The notes: a model not told the origin generated them from the letters alone. A stretch of DNA of 64,000 nucleotides from Jiella endophytica (GCF_004519335.1 NZ_SOZD01000010.1:17175-81174), one strand, 5' to 3'; counted from the first letter of the stretch, positions 37,969 to 49,457 are shown. Translations and numbers: made by a program.

Positions 37969-38784
37969 TCAGACGTCCTCGCCCTGCTCGAGCCAGGCGA
38001 TGTGCCGCTCCACCGACCGTTTGAGCACACTGCGCCCATCCGCCTTGACGACGCGGCCCCAGAAGGCCCCGTAGATCGCCTCGAAGGCGAGACCGTCGAC
38101 AGCCGACGCGATGCGCCGCACCGCCGTTTCGCCGAGCGGAATGTAGTTCGGATAGCTGCGCATGAAGCCGAGCCAGTCGCAGCCCGGCGTCACCTGCCAG
38201 ATGTCGCCGCAAAGGACCGCGCCGCCGGGATGAAGCCGGTCCGACAGATGCAGCACCGTACCACCGGCAAAATGCCCGCCGCAGCGGATCAGCGTCGCGC
38301 CGGGGAGGATCTCCAGCCGCTCCCCCTCCCAGGGCCGGACGTGCTCTCCCGGCCGCATCACCCATTGCCGATCCCTTTCGTGGATATGGACCGGCACGCC
38401 GAAGGCCAAGGACCACTCCGCCATCGTCGAATAGTAATGCGGATGGGAGATCGCGATCGCCGCAAGCCCGCCGAGACCGTGGATGACGTTGCCGAGTGCC
38501 CGGTCGACGAGCGGGATCATGTCCCACAGGATGTTCCCCTCCGCCGTCCTGACCAGAAGCGCCCGCTGGCCGATGGCGAAGGCCGGCGTCATGCCGAGGC
38601 CGAGAACCTCGCCGTCATGGGCGACGACGGCGCGGTGACCGGCCCGCATCGCTTCGAATGTCGTCCAGCGCTGGCCGGAGGGCGGCACGTACTGGCGCTC
38701 GTCCCGGCAGATCGGGCAGGCCGGCGGCGGGGTTTCAGCGGGCGGAAACTGCGTTCCGCAGGCGGTGCAGAGAAAGCTTGTCAT
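37969..38784 (-). CDS. MBL-fold protein with N-terminal zinc ribbon
   Basis: 271 aa. A rubredoxin-like ribbon (Cys6, Cys9, Cys23, Cys26: CTACG...CPICRDER) is fused to a metallo-beta-lactamase fold. The first metal motif reads SHPHYYSTMAEW rather than HxHxDH, and other ligands (GGHFAGGTVLHL, CGDIWQV) are present, so the metal site is altered. This family is widespread and probably hydrolytic; substrate unknown. It is monocistronic, with a short intergenic space before the divergent DUF2946 gene. Confidence 0.82.
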   Translation of the reverse strand: MTSFLCTACGTQFPPAETPPPACPICRDERQYVPPSGQRWTTFEAMRAGHRAVVAHDGEVLGLGMTPAFAIGQRALLVRTAEGNILWDMIPLVDRALGNVIHGLGGLAAIAISHPHYYSTMAEWSLAFGVPVHIHERDRQWVMRPGEHVRPWEGERLEILPGATLIRCGGHFAGGTVLHLSDRLHPGGAVLCGDIWQVTPGCDWLGFMRSYPNYIPLGETAVRRIASAVDGLAFEAIYGAFWGRVVKADGRSVLKRSVERHIAWLEQGEDV

Positions 38785-38939
38785 GGCGCTTCACCGTGTG
38801 CGGACCAATGCCGCTCGAGGGATCGTCAGTCTGGCATGGCAACCCTGACCAGAAAAGCCGCAACCGCGCCGATCGCTCCTGCCTGAGCCGGCAATTTCCC
38901 GCGTGACAGGCGGATGGCGTTCTGGCATCGGTCGATCCC

Positions 38940-39332
38940 ATGCGGAGCCTGCGAGTGTTACTGTCTGACAGGGGAACGGCGGGCGCCATCGCGGCTCTGG
39001 CTGCAATCCTCCTGTTGTTCCAGGCGATCGCCGGCAACGCAGCCGAGGTCGCGCGCGCCACCGGCAACGGCGGCATCGTCCTCTGTTCAGCGGCGGCGGC
39101 CGTCGATCAGACCGGCAGCGACCAGGGCAAGCGCGGCACAGCGCTCTGTTCGGAATGCTGCGCGGTCTGTCATCTCACCCATTCGCTGGCCCTCCTGCCG
39201 CCCGACATGCCGCACGGTGCGCCGCCGCGCCTTGCCGCAAGGCCGATCGCCCGGCCGGAGGCGCGCGCCCCGCCGCTGCACACGCTGCGCAACCGCAACG
39301 CCCCCACCCGCGGCCCGCCGATCTTTTCCTGA
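38940..39332 (+). CDS. DUF2946-like Cys-rich membrane protein
   Basis: 130 aa. One N-terminal transmembrane segment (about residues 14-32), a periplasmic part with a Cys cluster CSECCAVCHL near residue 70, and a Pro/Arg-rich C-terminal tail. The size and pattern resemble DUF2946 proteins, which are usually encoded beside TonB-type receptors or PepSY membrane proteins and linked to copper (the CutF sensor peptide is a distant analogue). A PepSY membrane gene follows 68 bp downstream. Function inferred from that context only. Confidence 0.6.
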   Translation: MRSLRVLLSDRGTAGAIAALAAILLLFQAIAGNAAEVARATGNGGIVLCSAAAAVDQTGSDQGKRGTALCSECCAVCHLTHSLALLPPDMPHGAPPRLAARPIARPEARAPPLHTLRNRNAPTRGPPIFS

Positions 39333-39400
39333 CCCATGAACGCCCCGCCCGGCCGCGCCGGTGCGGGGACGCACATCATCCTTCTGTCAGGAACAGCTTC

Positions 39401-40786
39401 ATGTCCGAGACCACTTTCGAGCGGACGAACGACGGCGTTGCCGCGCGTTCCGCCACCGATCTTTATCGCGCCGTCTGGCGCTGGCACTTCTATGCGGGCC
39501 TCTTCGTCCTGCCCTTCCTGATCCTTCTGGCGACCACCGGCGGGATCTATCTCTTCCACGACGATCTCGACCGGCTGCTGCAGCCGGACCTGAAACAGGT
39601 CGAGGCGGTGGCCGGCGCTACGCCGGTCGCGCCATCGGCGATGGTCTCGGCAGCGCTCGACAGCGTTCCGGGCCAGGCGGTGAAGTTCACCGATCCCGCG
39701 ACGCCGGACACCTCGGCCGAGATCACCGTTACCACCCCCGGCGGCGAGACGCGCGCCGTCTATGTGAACCCTTACACCGCCGAAGTGCTCGGCGACCTGC
39801 CGGACCGCGGGACGGTGATGTGGACACTCCGCCATATCCACAGCCTGAAGATCCTCGGGCCTTACGCCGAATCCCTCGTAGAGATCGCCGCCGGCTGGGC
39901 CATCCTCCTCGTCGGCACCGGCATCTTTCTCTGGTGGCCGCGAAACCGGAGGAGGGGCCAGGCCGGCGGTGTCCTGACGGTGCGCGGCGCCCCGCGCAAT
40001 CGGCTGTTCTGGCGCGACACCCACGCCGTCACCGGCATCTTCGTTGGCATCTTCATCCTGTTCCTGGCGGTCACCGGCATGCCCTGGTCGGGCGTCTGGG
40101 GCGCCAAGGTCAACGAATGGGCGAACGGCACGAACTTCGGCTATCCGGCGGGGGTCTATGTCGGGGTGCCGATGTCGGACGCCAGGCTTGCGGATACCGG
40201 CGAGACCGCTTGGTCGCTCGAACAGGCGAAACTGCCGGAATCCTCGGCGCCCTCGGCCGGGGCGAAGGCGCAGCCGATCGGCATCGACCGGGCGATGGCG
40301 ATCGTCGACGGCCTCGGCCTTGCCCGCGGTTTCGCGCTGGCCCTGCCGACGACGCCGACCGGCGTCTATTCGGCGAGCGTCTATCCGGACGACCTTTCGA
40401 GGCAGCGGATCGCCCATCTCGACCAGTATAGCGGCAAGGTGCTGGTCGACATGAGCTTTGCCGACTACGGCCCTGCCGCCAAGGCGATGGAGTGGGGCAT
40501 CAACACCCATATGGGCCAGGAATATGGCCTCATGAACAAGCTGGTGCTCGCCGCCGCCTGCGTCGCCATGGTGCTGCTCGCCGTCTCGGCGGCGGTGATG
40601 TGGTGGAAACGCCGGCCGAAGGGTTCGCTCGGCGTGCCACCGCTGCCAGAAGACCGGCGGGCGTTTCGCGGCCTGATCGCCATCCTCATCGTCGGCGGCA
40701 TCGTCTATCCGCTGGTCGGCTTGTCGCTGATCGTCATGCTGGCGCTGGACTTTGCCGTCGTCCGGCTGGGGCGGCAGCCCGTCTGA
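39401..40786 (+). CDS. PepSY-TM family membrane protein (PiuB-like)
   Basis: 461 aa. Four main transmembrane helices with the PepSY-TM layout: WRWHFYAGLFVLPFLILLATTGGIYLFHDDL at the N-terminus, LRHIHSLKILGPYAESLVEIAAGWAILLVGTGIFLWWPR, RDTHAVTGIFVGIFILFLAVTGMPWSGVWG, and a C-terminal LAAACVAMVLLAVSAAVMWW region. The invariant His residues can bind heme. The family is linked to reduction of siderophore or metal complexes at the inner membrane. It is paired with the DUF2946-like gene. There is no TonB receptor gene in the window. Confidence 0.9.
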   Translation: MSETTFERTNDGVAARSATDLYRAVWRWHFYAGLFVLPFLILLATTGGIYLFHDDLDRLLQPDLKQVEAVAGATPVAPSAMVSAALDSVPGQAVKFTDPATPDTSAEITVTTPGGETRAVYVNPYTAEVLGDLPDRGTVMWTLRHIHSLKILGPYAESLVEIAAGWAILLVGTGIFLWWPRNRRRGQAGGVLTVRGAPRNRLFWRDTHAVTGIFVGIFILFLAVTGMPWSGVWGAKVNEWANGTNFGYPAGVYVGVPMSDARLADTGETAWSLEQAKLPESSAPSAGAKAQPIGIDRAMAIVDGLGLARGFALALPTTPTGVYSASVYPDDLSRQRIAHLDQYSGKVLVDMSFADYGPAAKAMEWGINTHMGQEYGLMNKLVLAAACVAMVLLAVSAAVMWWKRRPKGSLGVPPLPEDRRAFRGLIAILIVGGIVYPLVGLSLIVMLALDFAVVRLGRQPV

Positions 40787-40947
40787 TGCATGAACGTTCC
40801 GGGCCAGCAGGAACAACCTGCCGGTCTCACCGGGACGCATGAATTGTCCCGCAACGCCACTTTCCGCCCGGAAGACGGGCGGCATTTCGCGTTGGCCGGG
40901 CGGCGCTGCCCGCCAGTCACGCCGTGCCGCACCTTGCGGCCGGTGGA

Positions 40948-42222
40948 TCAGCGATAGAGATCGCGCCGTGTCGGCGGCAGGCCGCTCGGGCCTTTCGAGC
41001 GCTTCGAGGCGAGCGTCTGGTAGATCAGCAGGCCGCCGCGCTCGAAGCCGAGCGAGACGCCGGCAAGATAGAGCAGCCACAGCCGCGCCCGCTCCTCGCC
41101 GGCGATCGCCGCCGCCTCGTCCATCCGGGCGAGCAGCCGGTCGTGCCAGAGCCGGCAGGTGCGGGCATAGTGCTCGCGCCAGTTCTCGACGTCGTGGACC
41201 TCGAAGCGGTGCTTTTCCAGAAACTGCGCCGAATGGCCGATATGGTCGAGTTCGGCGCCGGGGAAGATGTAGCGGATGATTGCCGCATATTCCTTCGTCC
41301 CTTTCCGGAACTTCGCGTCGGTCTCCTTGGCCGGCCTTGTGATGGCATGGTGTAGGTAGAGGCCGTTCGGGCGCAAGAGCTTGCGCACCGCCTTGAAATA
41401 GGGGTCGTGCTTCTCCCAGCCGACATGTTCGAACATGCCGATCGAGGCGACCTTGTCGAACTGGCCGGTGAGCTCCTCGAAGGGTTTGAGCTCGACCGAG
41501 ACCCGGTCCTCGAGACCCTTTTCGGCGATGCGCTCTCGGGCGAGTTCGAACTGCGCCTGGCTGAGCGTCACGCCATGGCCGGTGACGCCGTAATTCTCCG
41601 CTGCGTGGATCAAAAGCGCGCCCCAGCCGCAGCCGATGTCGAGGAAGCGCTCGCCCGGCTGAAGGCGCAGCTTGCGGCAGATCATGTCGAGCTTGTCGAC
41701 CTGAGCCTTGTCGATGTCGTCGTGCCAGCCGTCGAAATAGCCGCAGGAATAGAGCATCCGGGAATCGAGGAAGAGGCGGTAGAAGTCGTTGGAGACGTCG
41801 TAGTGGAACTGGATCGCCTGTTTCGACGAGCCGCTGGCGGTCGCATCCTCGCCCGAGGTCGGGCCAGCTGCCTTCGCCTTGCGAGACAGCCCGTAGAGCG
41901 AGGGCAGAGCGGCGGCGATCTTGAGCTTGTCCACCCGTTTCATCGCCGCCTTGGTGCGGATGTCGGGTCGGGCCCTGGCAAGATCGAAGATGGTGCCGTG
42001 CTCGATGTCGACTGCCTTGGACATCCACAGGCCCACGGCGGTGGCGATGTTCGGGCTGACGGCGAGCCGGGCGATGGCGGCGGGATCGTTGAGGGCGAGC
42101 ACCGGGCCGTCCGTCGCCGGGCCGAGCCATTCACCGTTCCACAGCCTTATGGCGATCTTCGGCTCCAGGGCGGCGACCACGTGGCGAACGATATCCGCCA
42201 GCTTTTCCTCGCCAGTCGCCAT
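40948..42222 (-). CDS. cfa: Cyclopropane-fatty-acyl-phospholipid synthase
   Basis: 424 aa. Transfers methylene from SAM to unsaturated acyl chains of membrane lipids. AIQFHYDVSNDFYRLFLDSRMLYSCGYF marks the CFA N-terminal region, LDIGCGWGALLIHAAENYGVTGHGVTLSQAQ is SAM motif I, and the C-terminal FEVHDVENWREHYARTCRLWHDRL is typical. Start 42222 (MATGEEKLADIV) is supported by homologue length; the frame is open for 73 codons upstream without similarity. Product confers acid and stress tolerance. Confidence 0.95.
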   Translation of the reverse strand: MATGEEKLADIVRHVVAALEPKIAIRLWNGEWLGPATDGPVLALNDPAAIARLAVSPNIATAVGLWMSKAVDIEHGTIFDLARARPDIRTKAAMKRVDKLKIAAALPSLYGLSRKAKAAGPTSGEDATASGSSKQAIQFHYDVSNDFYRLFLDSRMLYSCGYFDGWHDDIDKAQVDKLDMICRKLRLQPGERFLDIGCGWGALLIHAAENYGVTGHGVTLSQAQFELARERIAEKGLEDRVSVELKPFEELTGQFDKVASIGMFEHVGWEKHDPYFKAVRKLLRPNGLYLHHAITRPAKETDAKFRKGTKEYAAIIRYIFPGAELDHIGHSAQFLEKHRFEVHDVENWREHYARTCRLWHDRLLARMDEAAAIAGEERARLWLLYLAGVSLGFERGGLLIYQTLASKRSKGPSGLPPTRRDLYR

Positions 42223-42395
42223 CCGATGCACTCCGATTGTCCATGAAACTCTGCGGCTTTGCCGTGGCTTAGCCCGGAGGCGGCGGCGGCGCAATTGCGC
42301 GCAGCGGTCGCGCTTCGTGCGTGCTGCCGGCGTGACCACAACGGGATGCCAGTCGCCCGGCAGCCAATCATGGACCCGTCGACATCGACTCGCGA

Positions 42396-42917
42396 TTATC
42401 GTGCGCCCAGTGGCTCCCTCTTGTACTCGGTCAGATAGCACTCGGGGTCGAAATTCTGCCTGTCGAACGGCGCAGAGATCGTGACAGATCCGGGCGAAAT
42501 GCCGGCAACGACGATGAGATCCTCACCCTTATCATTGAAGAATTCGAGACCGCACTCCGCCTGGAAGTCCGGCCTCTCGTCAACGAGAACCTGCACTTTT
42601 GCAATGATGAACGGCGCGATCTGGGCGCCGACCCATTCAAACGTCGTTCCTGCACGTTCCTGGGGGTTGCTGACCAATCGAATGCAGAGAACTCCCACCT
42701 CCTCCCAGCCACCGGCGTTGACCGGATCGGACCAGAATTCCAATGCCATTTCGTTGTCGAGGCTCAACTGAAACAACCATGCCATTTTGAATGATTGCTC
42801 GAATGGCATCCAGAATCCCGCAATATGCCTACCCGCCAGCACCGACGAAAGGGTCTGCTCTGCAAAGTCCTGCAGGACGATCGAATGCTGATTTTCCATT
42901 TCAGTGTTGTCGCTCAT
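42396..42917 (-). CDS. Unknown protein of a low-GC two-gene cassette (second gene)
   Basis: 173 aa, no recognised family. Acidic, without signal peptide or membrane segment. It begins MSDNTEMENQHSIVLQDFAE and has a short W-rich middle (GFWMPFEQSFKMAWLFQ, FWSDPVNAGGW). Its ATG overlaps the stop of the gene upstream (ATGA). Codon use is far less GC-biased than in the neighbouring core genes, pointing to recent gain. Size, acidity and pairing resemble polymorphic-toxin immunity proteins, but no toxin is present; this is only a suggestion. Confidence 0.55.
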   Translation of the reverse strand: MSDNTEMENQHSIVLQDFAEQTLSSVLAGRHIAGFWMPFEQSFKMAWLFQLSLDNEMALEFWSDPVNAGGWEEVGVLCIRLVSNPQERAGTTFEWVGAQIAPFIIAKVQVLVDERPDFQAECGLEFFNDKGEDLIVVAGISPGSVTISAPFDRQNFDPECYLTEYKREPLGAR

Positions 42918-43501
42918 TCCAAGCGGCCGAGATCCGCAAGCCACGGCTCGTTGCTCGGGCCATGACGCCATCCGTAAAATACGCTGTACCCAATATATAA
43001 ATTATCGGGTGCGAATACATGAAACATATCATCCTGATAGTCGGAAGCGCAAAGGAAATCGACTCGAATATTTTCTTCGCATAGCACAGATATATCGTAT
43101 TTCGATATTTGCTCTATTCGCTCGACACCCCCAATGGATACCTGGTTGAATCTTTCGTTAATTTCGCCGGCATTGTCGACCGGGCTCATGCTCCCTAGTA
43201 TTATTTTCTCACCTTTGACGACGCGCCAAGCGGCGGAAAATGTTCCGACTTCCCAATTGGCGTAGAATTGACTTGGTTCACTGCGGATAGGATGCGAGGA
43301 TAGCTCCCCAAAACCGATACTCATACTTCTATCGTTTCCAGCTCTCTTGCGGCTGCAACGATGACCGGCCAGGTCGCCGAGTAATTCTTGGATATTTCTG
43401 TCGATGACCATCATATAGGTTCCGTGAACTCGAATCGTTGAAGGGCTGTTCTGTGATGTTTGCACGGACGAGTTGATAACGTCCGCGGACAGGATCGTCA
43501 T
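42914..43501 (-). CDS. Unknown protein of a low-GC two-gene cassette (first gene)
   Basis: 195 aa, no recognised family. It begins MTILSADVINSSVQTSQNSPST, and the C-terminal half is rich in Asp/Tyr/Phe (YDISVLCEENIRVDFLCASD, FHVFAPDNLYIGYSVFYGWRHG). No membrane segment. Internal ATGs (e.g. in TYMMVID) are alternative starts. AT-rich for this genome, especially at 43000-43200. It is coupled to the next gene by an ATGA overlap. The pair looks horizontally acquired; orphan immunity or phage-defence genes are possible, with no proof. Confidence 0.55.
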   Translation of the reverse strand: MTILSADVINSSVQTSQNSPSTIRVHGTYMMVIDRNIQELLGDLAGHRCSRKRAGNDRSMSIGFGELSSHPIRSEPSQFYANWEVGTFSAAWRVVKGEKIILGSMSPVDNAGEINERFNQVSIGGVERIEQISKYDISVLCEENIRVDFLCASDYQDDMFHVFAPDNLYIGYSVFYGWRHGPSNEPWLADLGRLE

Positions 43502-43600
43502 GAAATTTCGGCAATGGTGATGGCAGGGGCGGGGAAGCCTCTATGTTGCGATGCACAATGGCTGCGAGCTCGCGGCCGGACACATCGAAAGGACGCCGCC

Positions 43601-44167
43601 ATGCGCCTGCCCCTGATCGCCCCTGCCGATCTCACCGACGAGCAGAAGCCGCTCTATTCCGACATGAAAGCCGGTATCTCCAGCAACTTCAATGATTTCG
43701 AGGCGGTGCGCGAGGACGGCGCGCTGATGGGCCCCTGGAACCCCTGGCTGCACGAGCCGAAGATCGGCGGCGCCATCTGGAACCTCACCAAGGCGATGTC
43801 GATGGAGGCGACCCTGCCCGACAACGCGCGCCAGATCGCCATCCTCGTCACCGGCGCGCATTTCGACGCCGCCTACGAGATCTACGCCCATGTGGCGGTC
43901 GCCGAGAGGGAGGGCATGACCGACGAGCGGCTCTCCACCCTCGTTGCCGGGGTCAAGCCGACGGGGCTCGCCGGCGAGGAGGAGGTCGCCTACGACGTCG
44001 CCTGGGCTCTGCTCAATGGCGGCGTGCTGCCGCGGCCGACCTACGACATGGCGGTGAAGACCTTCGGCCAGCACGGCGCCAACGAGCTGATCTATCTCGT
44101 CGGCCTCTATTGCCTGGTCTCGGTGACGCTCAACGGCTTCAACGTGCCGGTTCCGGAAAAGGAATAG
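43601..44167 (+). CDS. Carboxymuconolactone decarboxylase-family protein
   Basis: 188 aa, AhpD-like helical fold. The conserved ARQIAILVTGAHFDAAYEIYAHVAVAEREGM block occupies the active-site region. The usual CxxC/H pair of AhpD is missing here (it has HFDAAYEIYAH), as in many CMD proteins that are not peroxidases. Start 43601 has an AAAGGA site. It is convergent with phzF over a 6-bp gap. A decarboxylase role in aromatic degradation is possible but unproven. Confidence 0.85.
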   Translation: MRLPLIAPADLTDEQKPLYSDMKAGISSNFNDFEAVREDGALMGPWNPWLHEPKIGGAIWNLTKAMSMEATLPDNARQIAILVTGAHFDAAYEIYAHVAVAEREGMTDERLSTLVAGVKPTGLAGEEEVAYDVAWALLNGGVLPRPTYDMAVKTFGQHGANELIYLVGLYCLVSVTLNGFNVPVPEKE

Positions 44168-44173
44168 GCCGGC

Positions 44174-44992
44174 TCAGGCCGGCACGGTGATCTTGCCGCT
44201 CATGTAAAGGACGGCCTGGCCGGCGACGACCACCGTGTCGCCCTCGAGCCGGCAGCGCAGGTCGCCGCCCCGCGCCGAGACCTGTCTGGCGACGAACTCT
44301 TGCCTGCCGAGACGGCCCGCCCAATAGGGCACCAGCGAGCAGTGGGCCGAGCCGGTCACCGGATCCTCGTCGATCCCTGCCTTCGGGGCGAACATGCGGG
44401 AAACGAAGTCGACCGACAGCCCCGGCGCCGTCGCGACGATGTTCAGCGGCGGCAGATCGGCGATCGCCCGGAAGTCCGGCTCAAGGCCCATGACGTCCGC
44501 CTCGTCGGCATAGACCGCGAGCCAGGAGGTGTCGCCGGGCGTCGCGAATTCCACCACTTCGTCCGGCCGCCGGCCGAGCGCCGCGGCCACCGGCTCGATC
44601 GGCCCGGCGCCGTTTTCCGGCCGGCGCGGAAAGCGCATCTCGAACCATCCGCCGGCATTCCGCGTCACCGTGAGGTCGCCGACCATCCGGGTCCGGAAGG
44701 TGAGGGTCTCGGCCGTTGTGGAAAGGATCTCGATGAGCACGAAGGCGGTCGCCAGTGTCGCATGGCCGCAGAGCGGCACCTCGATCTTCGGGGTGAACCA
44801 GCGCAGCTCCCAGGTCGCCTCGCCCGCGGAGACGAGGAAGGCGGTCTCGGAGAGATTGTTCTCCGCCGCAATCGCCAGCATCGTCGCCTCGTCGAGCCAT
44901 TCCTCCAGCGGCACGACCGCGGCGGGGTTGCCGGCAAACAGCCGGTCCGTGAAGGCATCGACCTGATGGATCGCAAGGGTCTTCATGGTCAT
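44174..44992 (-). CDS. PhzF-family isomerase/epimerase
   Basis: 272 aa. Diaminopimelate-epimerase-like fold: HQVDAFTDRLFAGNPAAVVPLEEW is the PhzF signature, NNLSETAFLV holds the catalytic Glu, PLCGHATLATAFV and DEDPVTGSAHCSLVPYWAGRLG are conserved further on. Substrate unknown; most bacterial relatives are not phenazine genes. The start is ambiguous: the ATG at 44992 has a GGAG at good spacing, whereas 44986 (MKTLAIHQ) matches the usual protein start; the difference is two residues. Confidence 0.9.
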   Translation of the reverse strand: MTMKTLAIHQVDAFTDRLFAGNPAAVVPLEEWLDEATMLAIAAENNLSETAFLVSAGEATWELRWFTPKIEVPLCGHATLATAFVLIEILSTTAETLTFRTRMVGDLTVTRNAGGWFEMRFPRRPENGAGPIEPVAAALGRRPDEVVEFATPGDTSWLAVYADEADVMGLEPDFRAIADLPPLNIVATAPGLSVDFVSRMFAPKAGIDEDPVTGSAHCSLVPYWAGRLGRQEFVARQVSARGGDLRCRLEGDTVVVAGQAVLYMSGKITVPA

Positions 44993-45348
44993 TCCCCAAA
45001 TCTCCTTCGCATTGCAGTGACCGAGGTGAAGCCTTTCTCCCGCAAAGGCCACCGGATTCTTGTGACCGATGCAAATCGGCGCCCACTGCAGACTTGCGTC
45101 CGAGAGCGTTCGACATCGCTGCTCGGCGCATCGGATGTGCCATGACCTTTGGCGGCGGCGAAATCATCCGGGGAGATCGCTCGTCTTTCGGCCTCATGGC
45201 GTGCCGCGGTCCGTTCGGCTGCGTCCTCCGTTGCCGACCAGTGCGGCAACGGCGGCACATGCCGTCCGGCAAGGGAGGATCAGGCGCTCCGAAGGGGTGC
45301 CAAGACGGGCTCGCTCGCCTATGTTCGGCGAGGAAAGGAGCGGGTGCC
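44993..45348. other. Divergent promoter region between phzF and the CDF exporter
   Basis: About 355 bp without a supported gene. Short frames continue into it from both flanking genes but show no conserved sequence. It must hold both divergent promoters. No metal-regulator box (Zur or CueR type) is obvious. Confidence 0.4.
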
Positions 45349-46533
45349 ATGGCCGAGAACAATCCAGGAAAGAGCAGCGGCCACGTCCATCGCCAAGACG
45401 GCGACGACGCCCACGAGCATTCCGCCCCCGGCCATTCGCACCACGATCACCCGGCCGAGGACCATTCAGGTCACGCCCATGGCGGCGGGCACGACCATCA
45501 TGGCCACGATCATCAAGGGCACCACCACCACGCCCCCACCGTCTCGCAGGGCAACGAGCGGGCGGTCCTCATGGGGTTCGTGCTGACCTTCGGCTTCATG
45601 ATCGCCGAGGCGGTCGGCGGCATCCTGTCCGGATCGCTCGCCCTCGTCGCCGATGCCGGCCACATGCTGACGGATTCGGCGGCGCTCGCCCTTGCCTGGG
45701 CCGGCTTCTATTTCGGCCGTCGCCAGTCGGACCAGCGGCGCACCTTCGGCTATATGCGCTTCGAGATCCTCGCCGGCTTCGTCAATGCCGTGGCGCTGAT
45801 CCTGCTCGTCGTCTGGGTGGCCTACGAGGCGGCGATGCGGCTGATCACGCCGGACGAGGTGCTGGCCGGCCCGATGCTGGTGATCGCCGTCATCGGCCTT
45901 CTCGTCAATGTCGGCGTCTTCTTCATGTTGCGGCAGGGCGATCAGGATCACGTCAATATCCGCGGCGCCCTCCTGCATGTCATCGGCGACCTGCTCGGCT
46001 CGGTGGCGGCCATCGTCGCCGCGGTGGCGATCTACTTCACCGGCTGGACCCCCATCGATCCGATCCTGTCGGTGCTGCTCTCGGCGATCATCCTGAAAAG
46101 CGCCTGGGTGCTTTTGACCAACACCCTCAACGTCCTGATGGAGGGAACGCCGGGAGGCATGGTGCCGGAAGATCTCGTCGAGACGCTGCTCGAGGAGGTC
46201 GACGGCCTCGCGGCCGTCGAACATGTCCATCTCTGGTCGATCACCTCCGGCCAGCCGCTGGCGACGATGGACGTGCGGCTGAAGGACGGCGCCGAGCCAC
46301 GTGCGGTGGTGGCGGCGGTGAAATCGCGGCTGTCATCGCGTTTCGGCATCGACCATTCGACGATCGAGATCGATTTCGGCGGGCCGCCGGCCGTCTGTCC
46401 GCTGGACGAGAGGAAGCGGAACGGCGACACTTGCGACGAGGAGACGGGACGACGCCATCGTGCCGTGGCGCCCGCAACCGAGACGGCGCAATTTTCGGCG
46501 GACACCAGCTCACCTCTCGCTGCGGGGTTGTAG
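45349..46533 (+). CDS. zitB: Cation diffusion facilitator (zinc/cadmium exporter, CzcD/ZitB type)
   Basis: 394 aa. Antiporter exporting Zn2+ and similar ions for H+. The N-terminal ~65 residues are strongly His/Asp-rich (GHSHHDHPAEDHSGHAHGGG type), a metal-sensing tail. Six transmembrane helices follow, with the site-A residues in GSLALVADAGHMLTDSAALALAW (HxxxD) and in LLHVIGDLLGS (HxxxD). The C-terminal cytoplasmic domain (VHLWSITSG) is followed by an unusual ~55-residue tail. Start 45349 has an AAAGGAG site; upstream frame lacks similarity. A copper ATPase gene follows. Confidence 0.93.
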   Translation: MAENNPGKSSGHVHRQDGDDAHEHSAPGHSHHDHPAEDHSGHAHGGGHDHHGHDHQGHHHHAPTVSQGNERAVLMGFVLTFGFMIAEAVGGILSGSLALVADAGHMLTDSAALALAWAGFYFGRRQSDQRRTFGYMRFEILAGFVNAVALILLVVWVAYEAAMRLITPDEVLAGPMLVIAVIGLLVNVGVFFMLRQGDQDHVNIRGALLHVIGDLLGSVAAIVAAVAIYFTGWTPIDPILSVLLSAIILKSAWVLLTNTLNVLMEGTPGGMVPEDLVETLLEEVDGLAAVEHVHLWSITSGQPLATMDVRLKDGAEPRAVVAAVKSRLSSRFGIDHSTIEIDFGGPPAVCPLDERKRNGDTCDEETGRRHRAVAPATETAQFSADTSSPLAAGL

Positions 46534-46885
46534 GGGCGAAATCGGCGAAACAGCCGACCGGACGGGGGATAGACGTGGTCGACAGACTTAAAATTGCGCC
46601 GGCTGCGAAAATTTTTTGCAATCTGCTCTTGACCTTCCAGTGGGTGGAGGGGTGATAGATGCACAAAAGTGAGATATCCCGTCGCGACCCTGTCACTCGG
46701 CCGGACCTGGCATTTTGCCGGACCCGGGCGGGGCAGCGACGCTGTGTTCCGATGAAATTCGCAGGCGCTCTGGCGCCAGGACACCGCCGGCCTCACGGGC
46801 CGCGGTAGGGGACGATCGTCGCGCGGGAGAGACCCGCGGGCGGTCGGCACGATCGCGGCCGGGCGCCGTCGAGGAGACAACGAGC
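46534..46885. other. copA upstream region
   Basis: About 350 bp. It carries a MerR-type promoter (46629-46658) and a ~220-nt leader to the copA start. A 49-codon frame begins at 46659 (MHKSEISRR...), directly after the -10, but has no ribosome-binding site and would overlap the transcription start, so it is not called. No cueR-like gene lies nearby. Confidence 0.5.
46629..46658 (+). promoter_or_regulatory. CueR/HmrR-type copper-responsive promoter for copA
   Basis: TTGACC (-35, 46629-46634) is separated by 19 bp from a GATAG-like -10, the over-long spacer typical of MerR-family promoters. Inside it ACCTTCCA-GTGGG-TGGAGGGG forms the dyad, close to the ACCTTCC...GGAAGGT box of copper-responsive CueR targets. 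The gene controlled is copA. Confidence 0.65.
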
Positions 46886-49414
<2,529 letters not shown>

Positions 49415-49457
49415 ACGTCACGAAAGGCGCCGTATAACGCGGCGGAGCGACGCCGCG

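Noticed and set aside
39170..42130. 986-codon minus-strand ORF across PepSY and cfa
   Set aside because: It runs through two genes in wrong frames and includes no conserved sequence.
46659..46808. 49-codon ORF directly after the copA promoter as a leader peptide
   Set aside because: It begins at the predicted transcription start, has no ribosome-binding site and no conservation cue.
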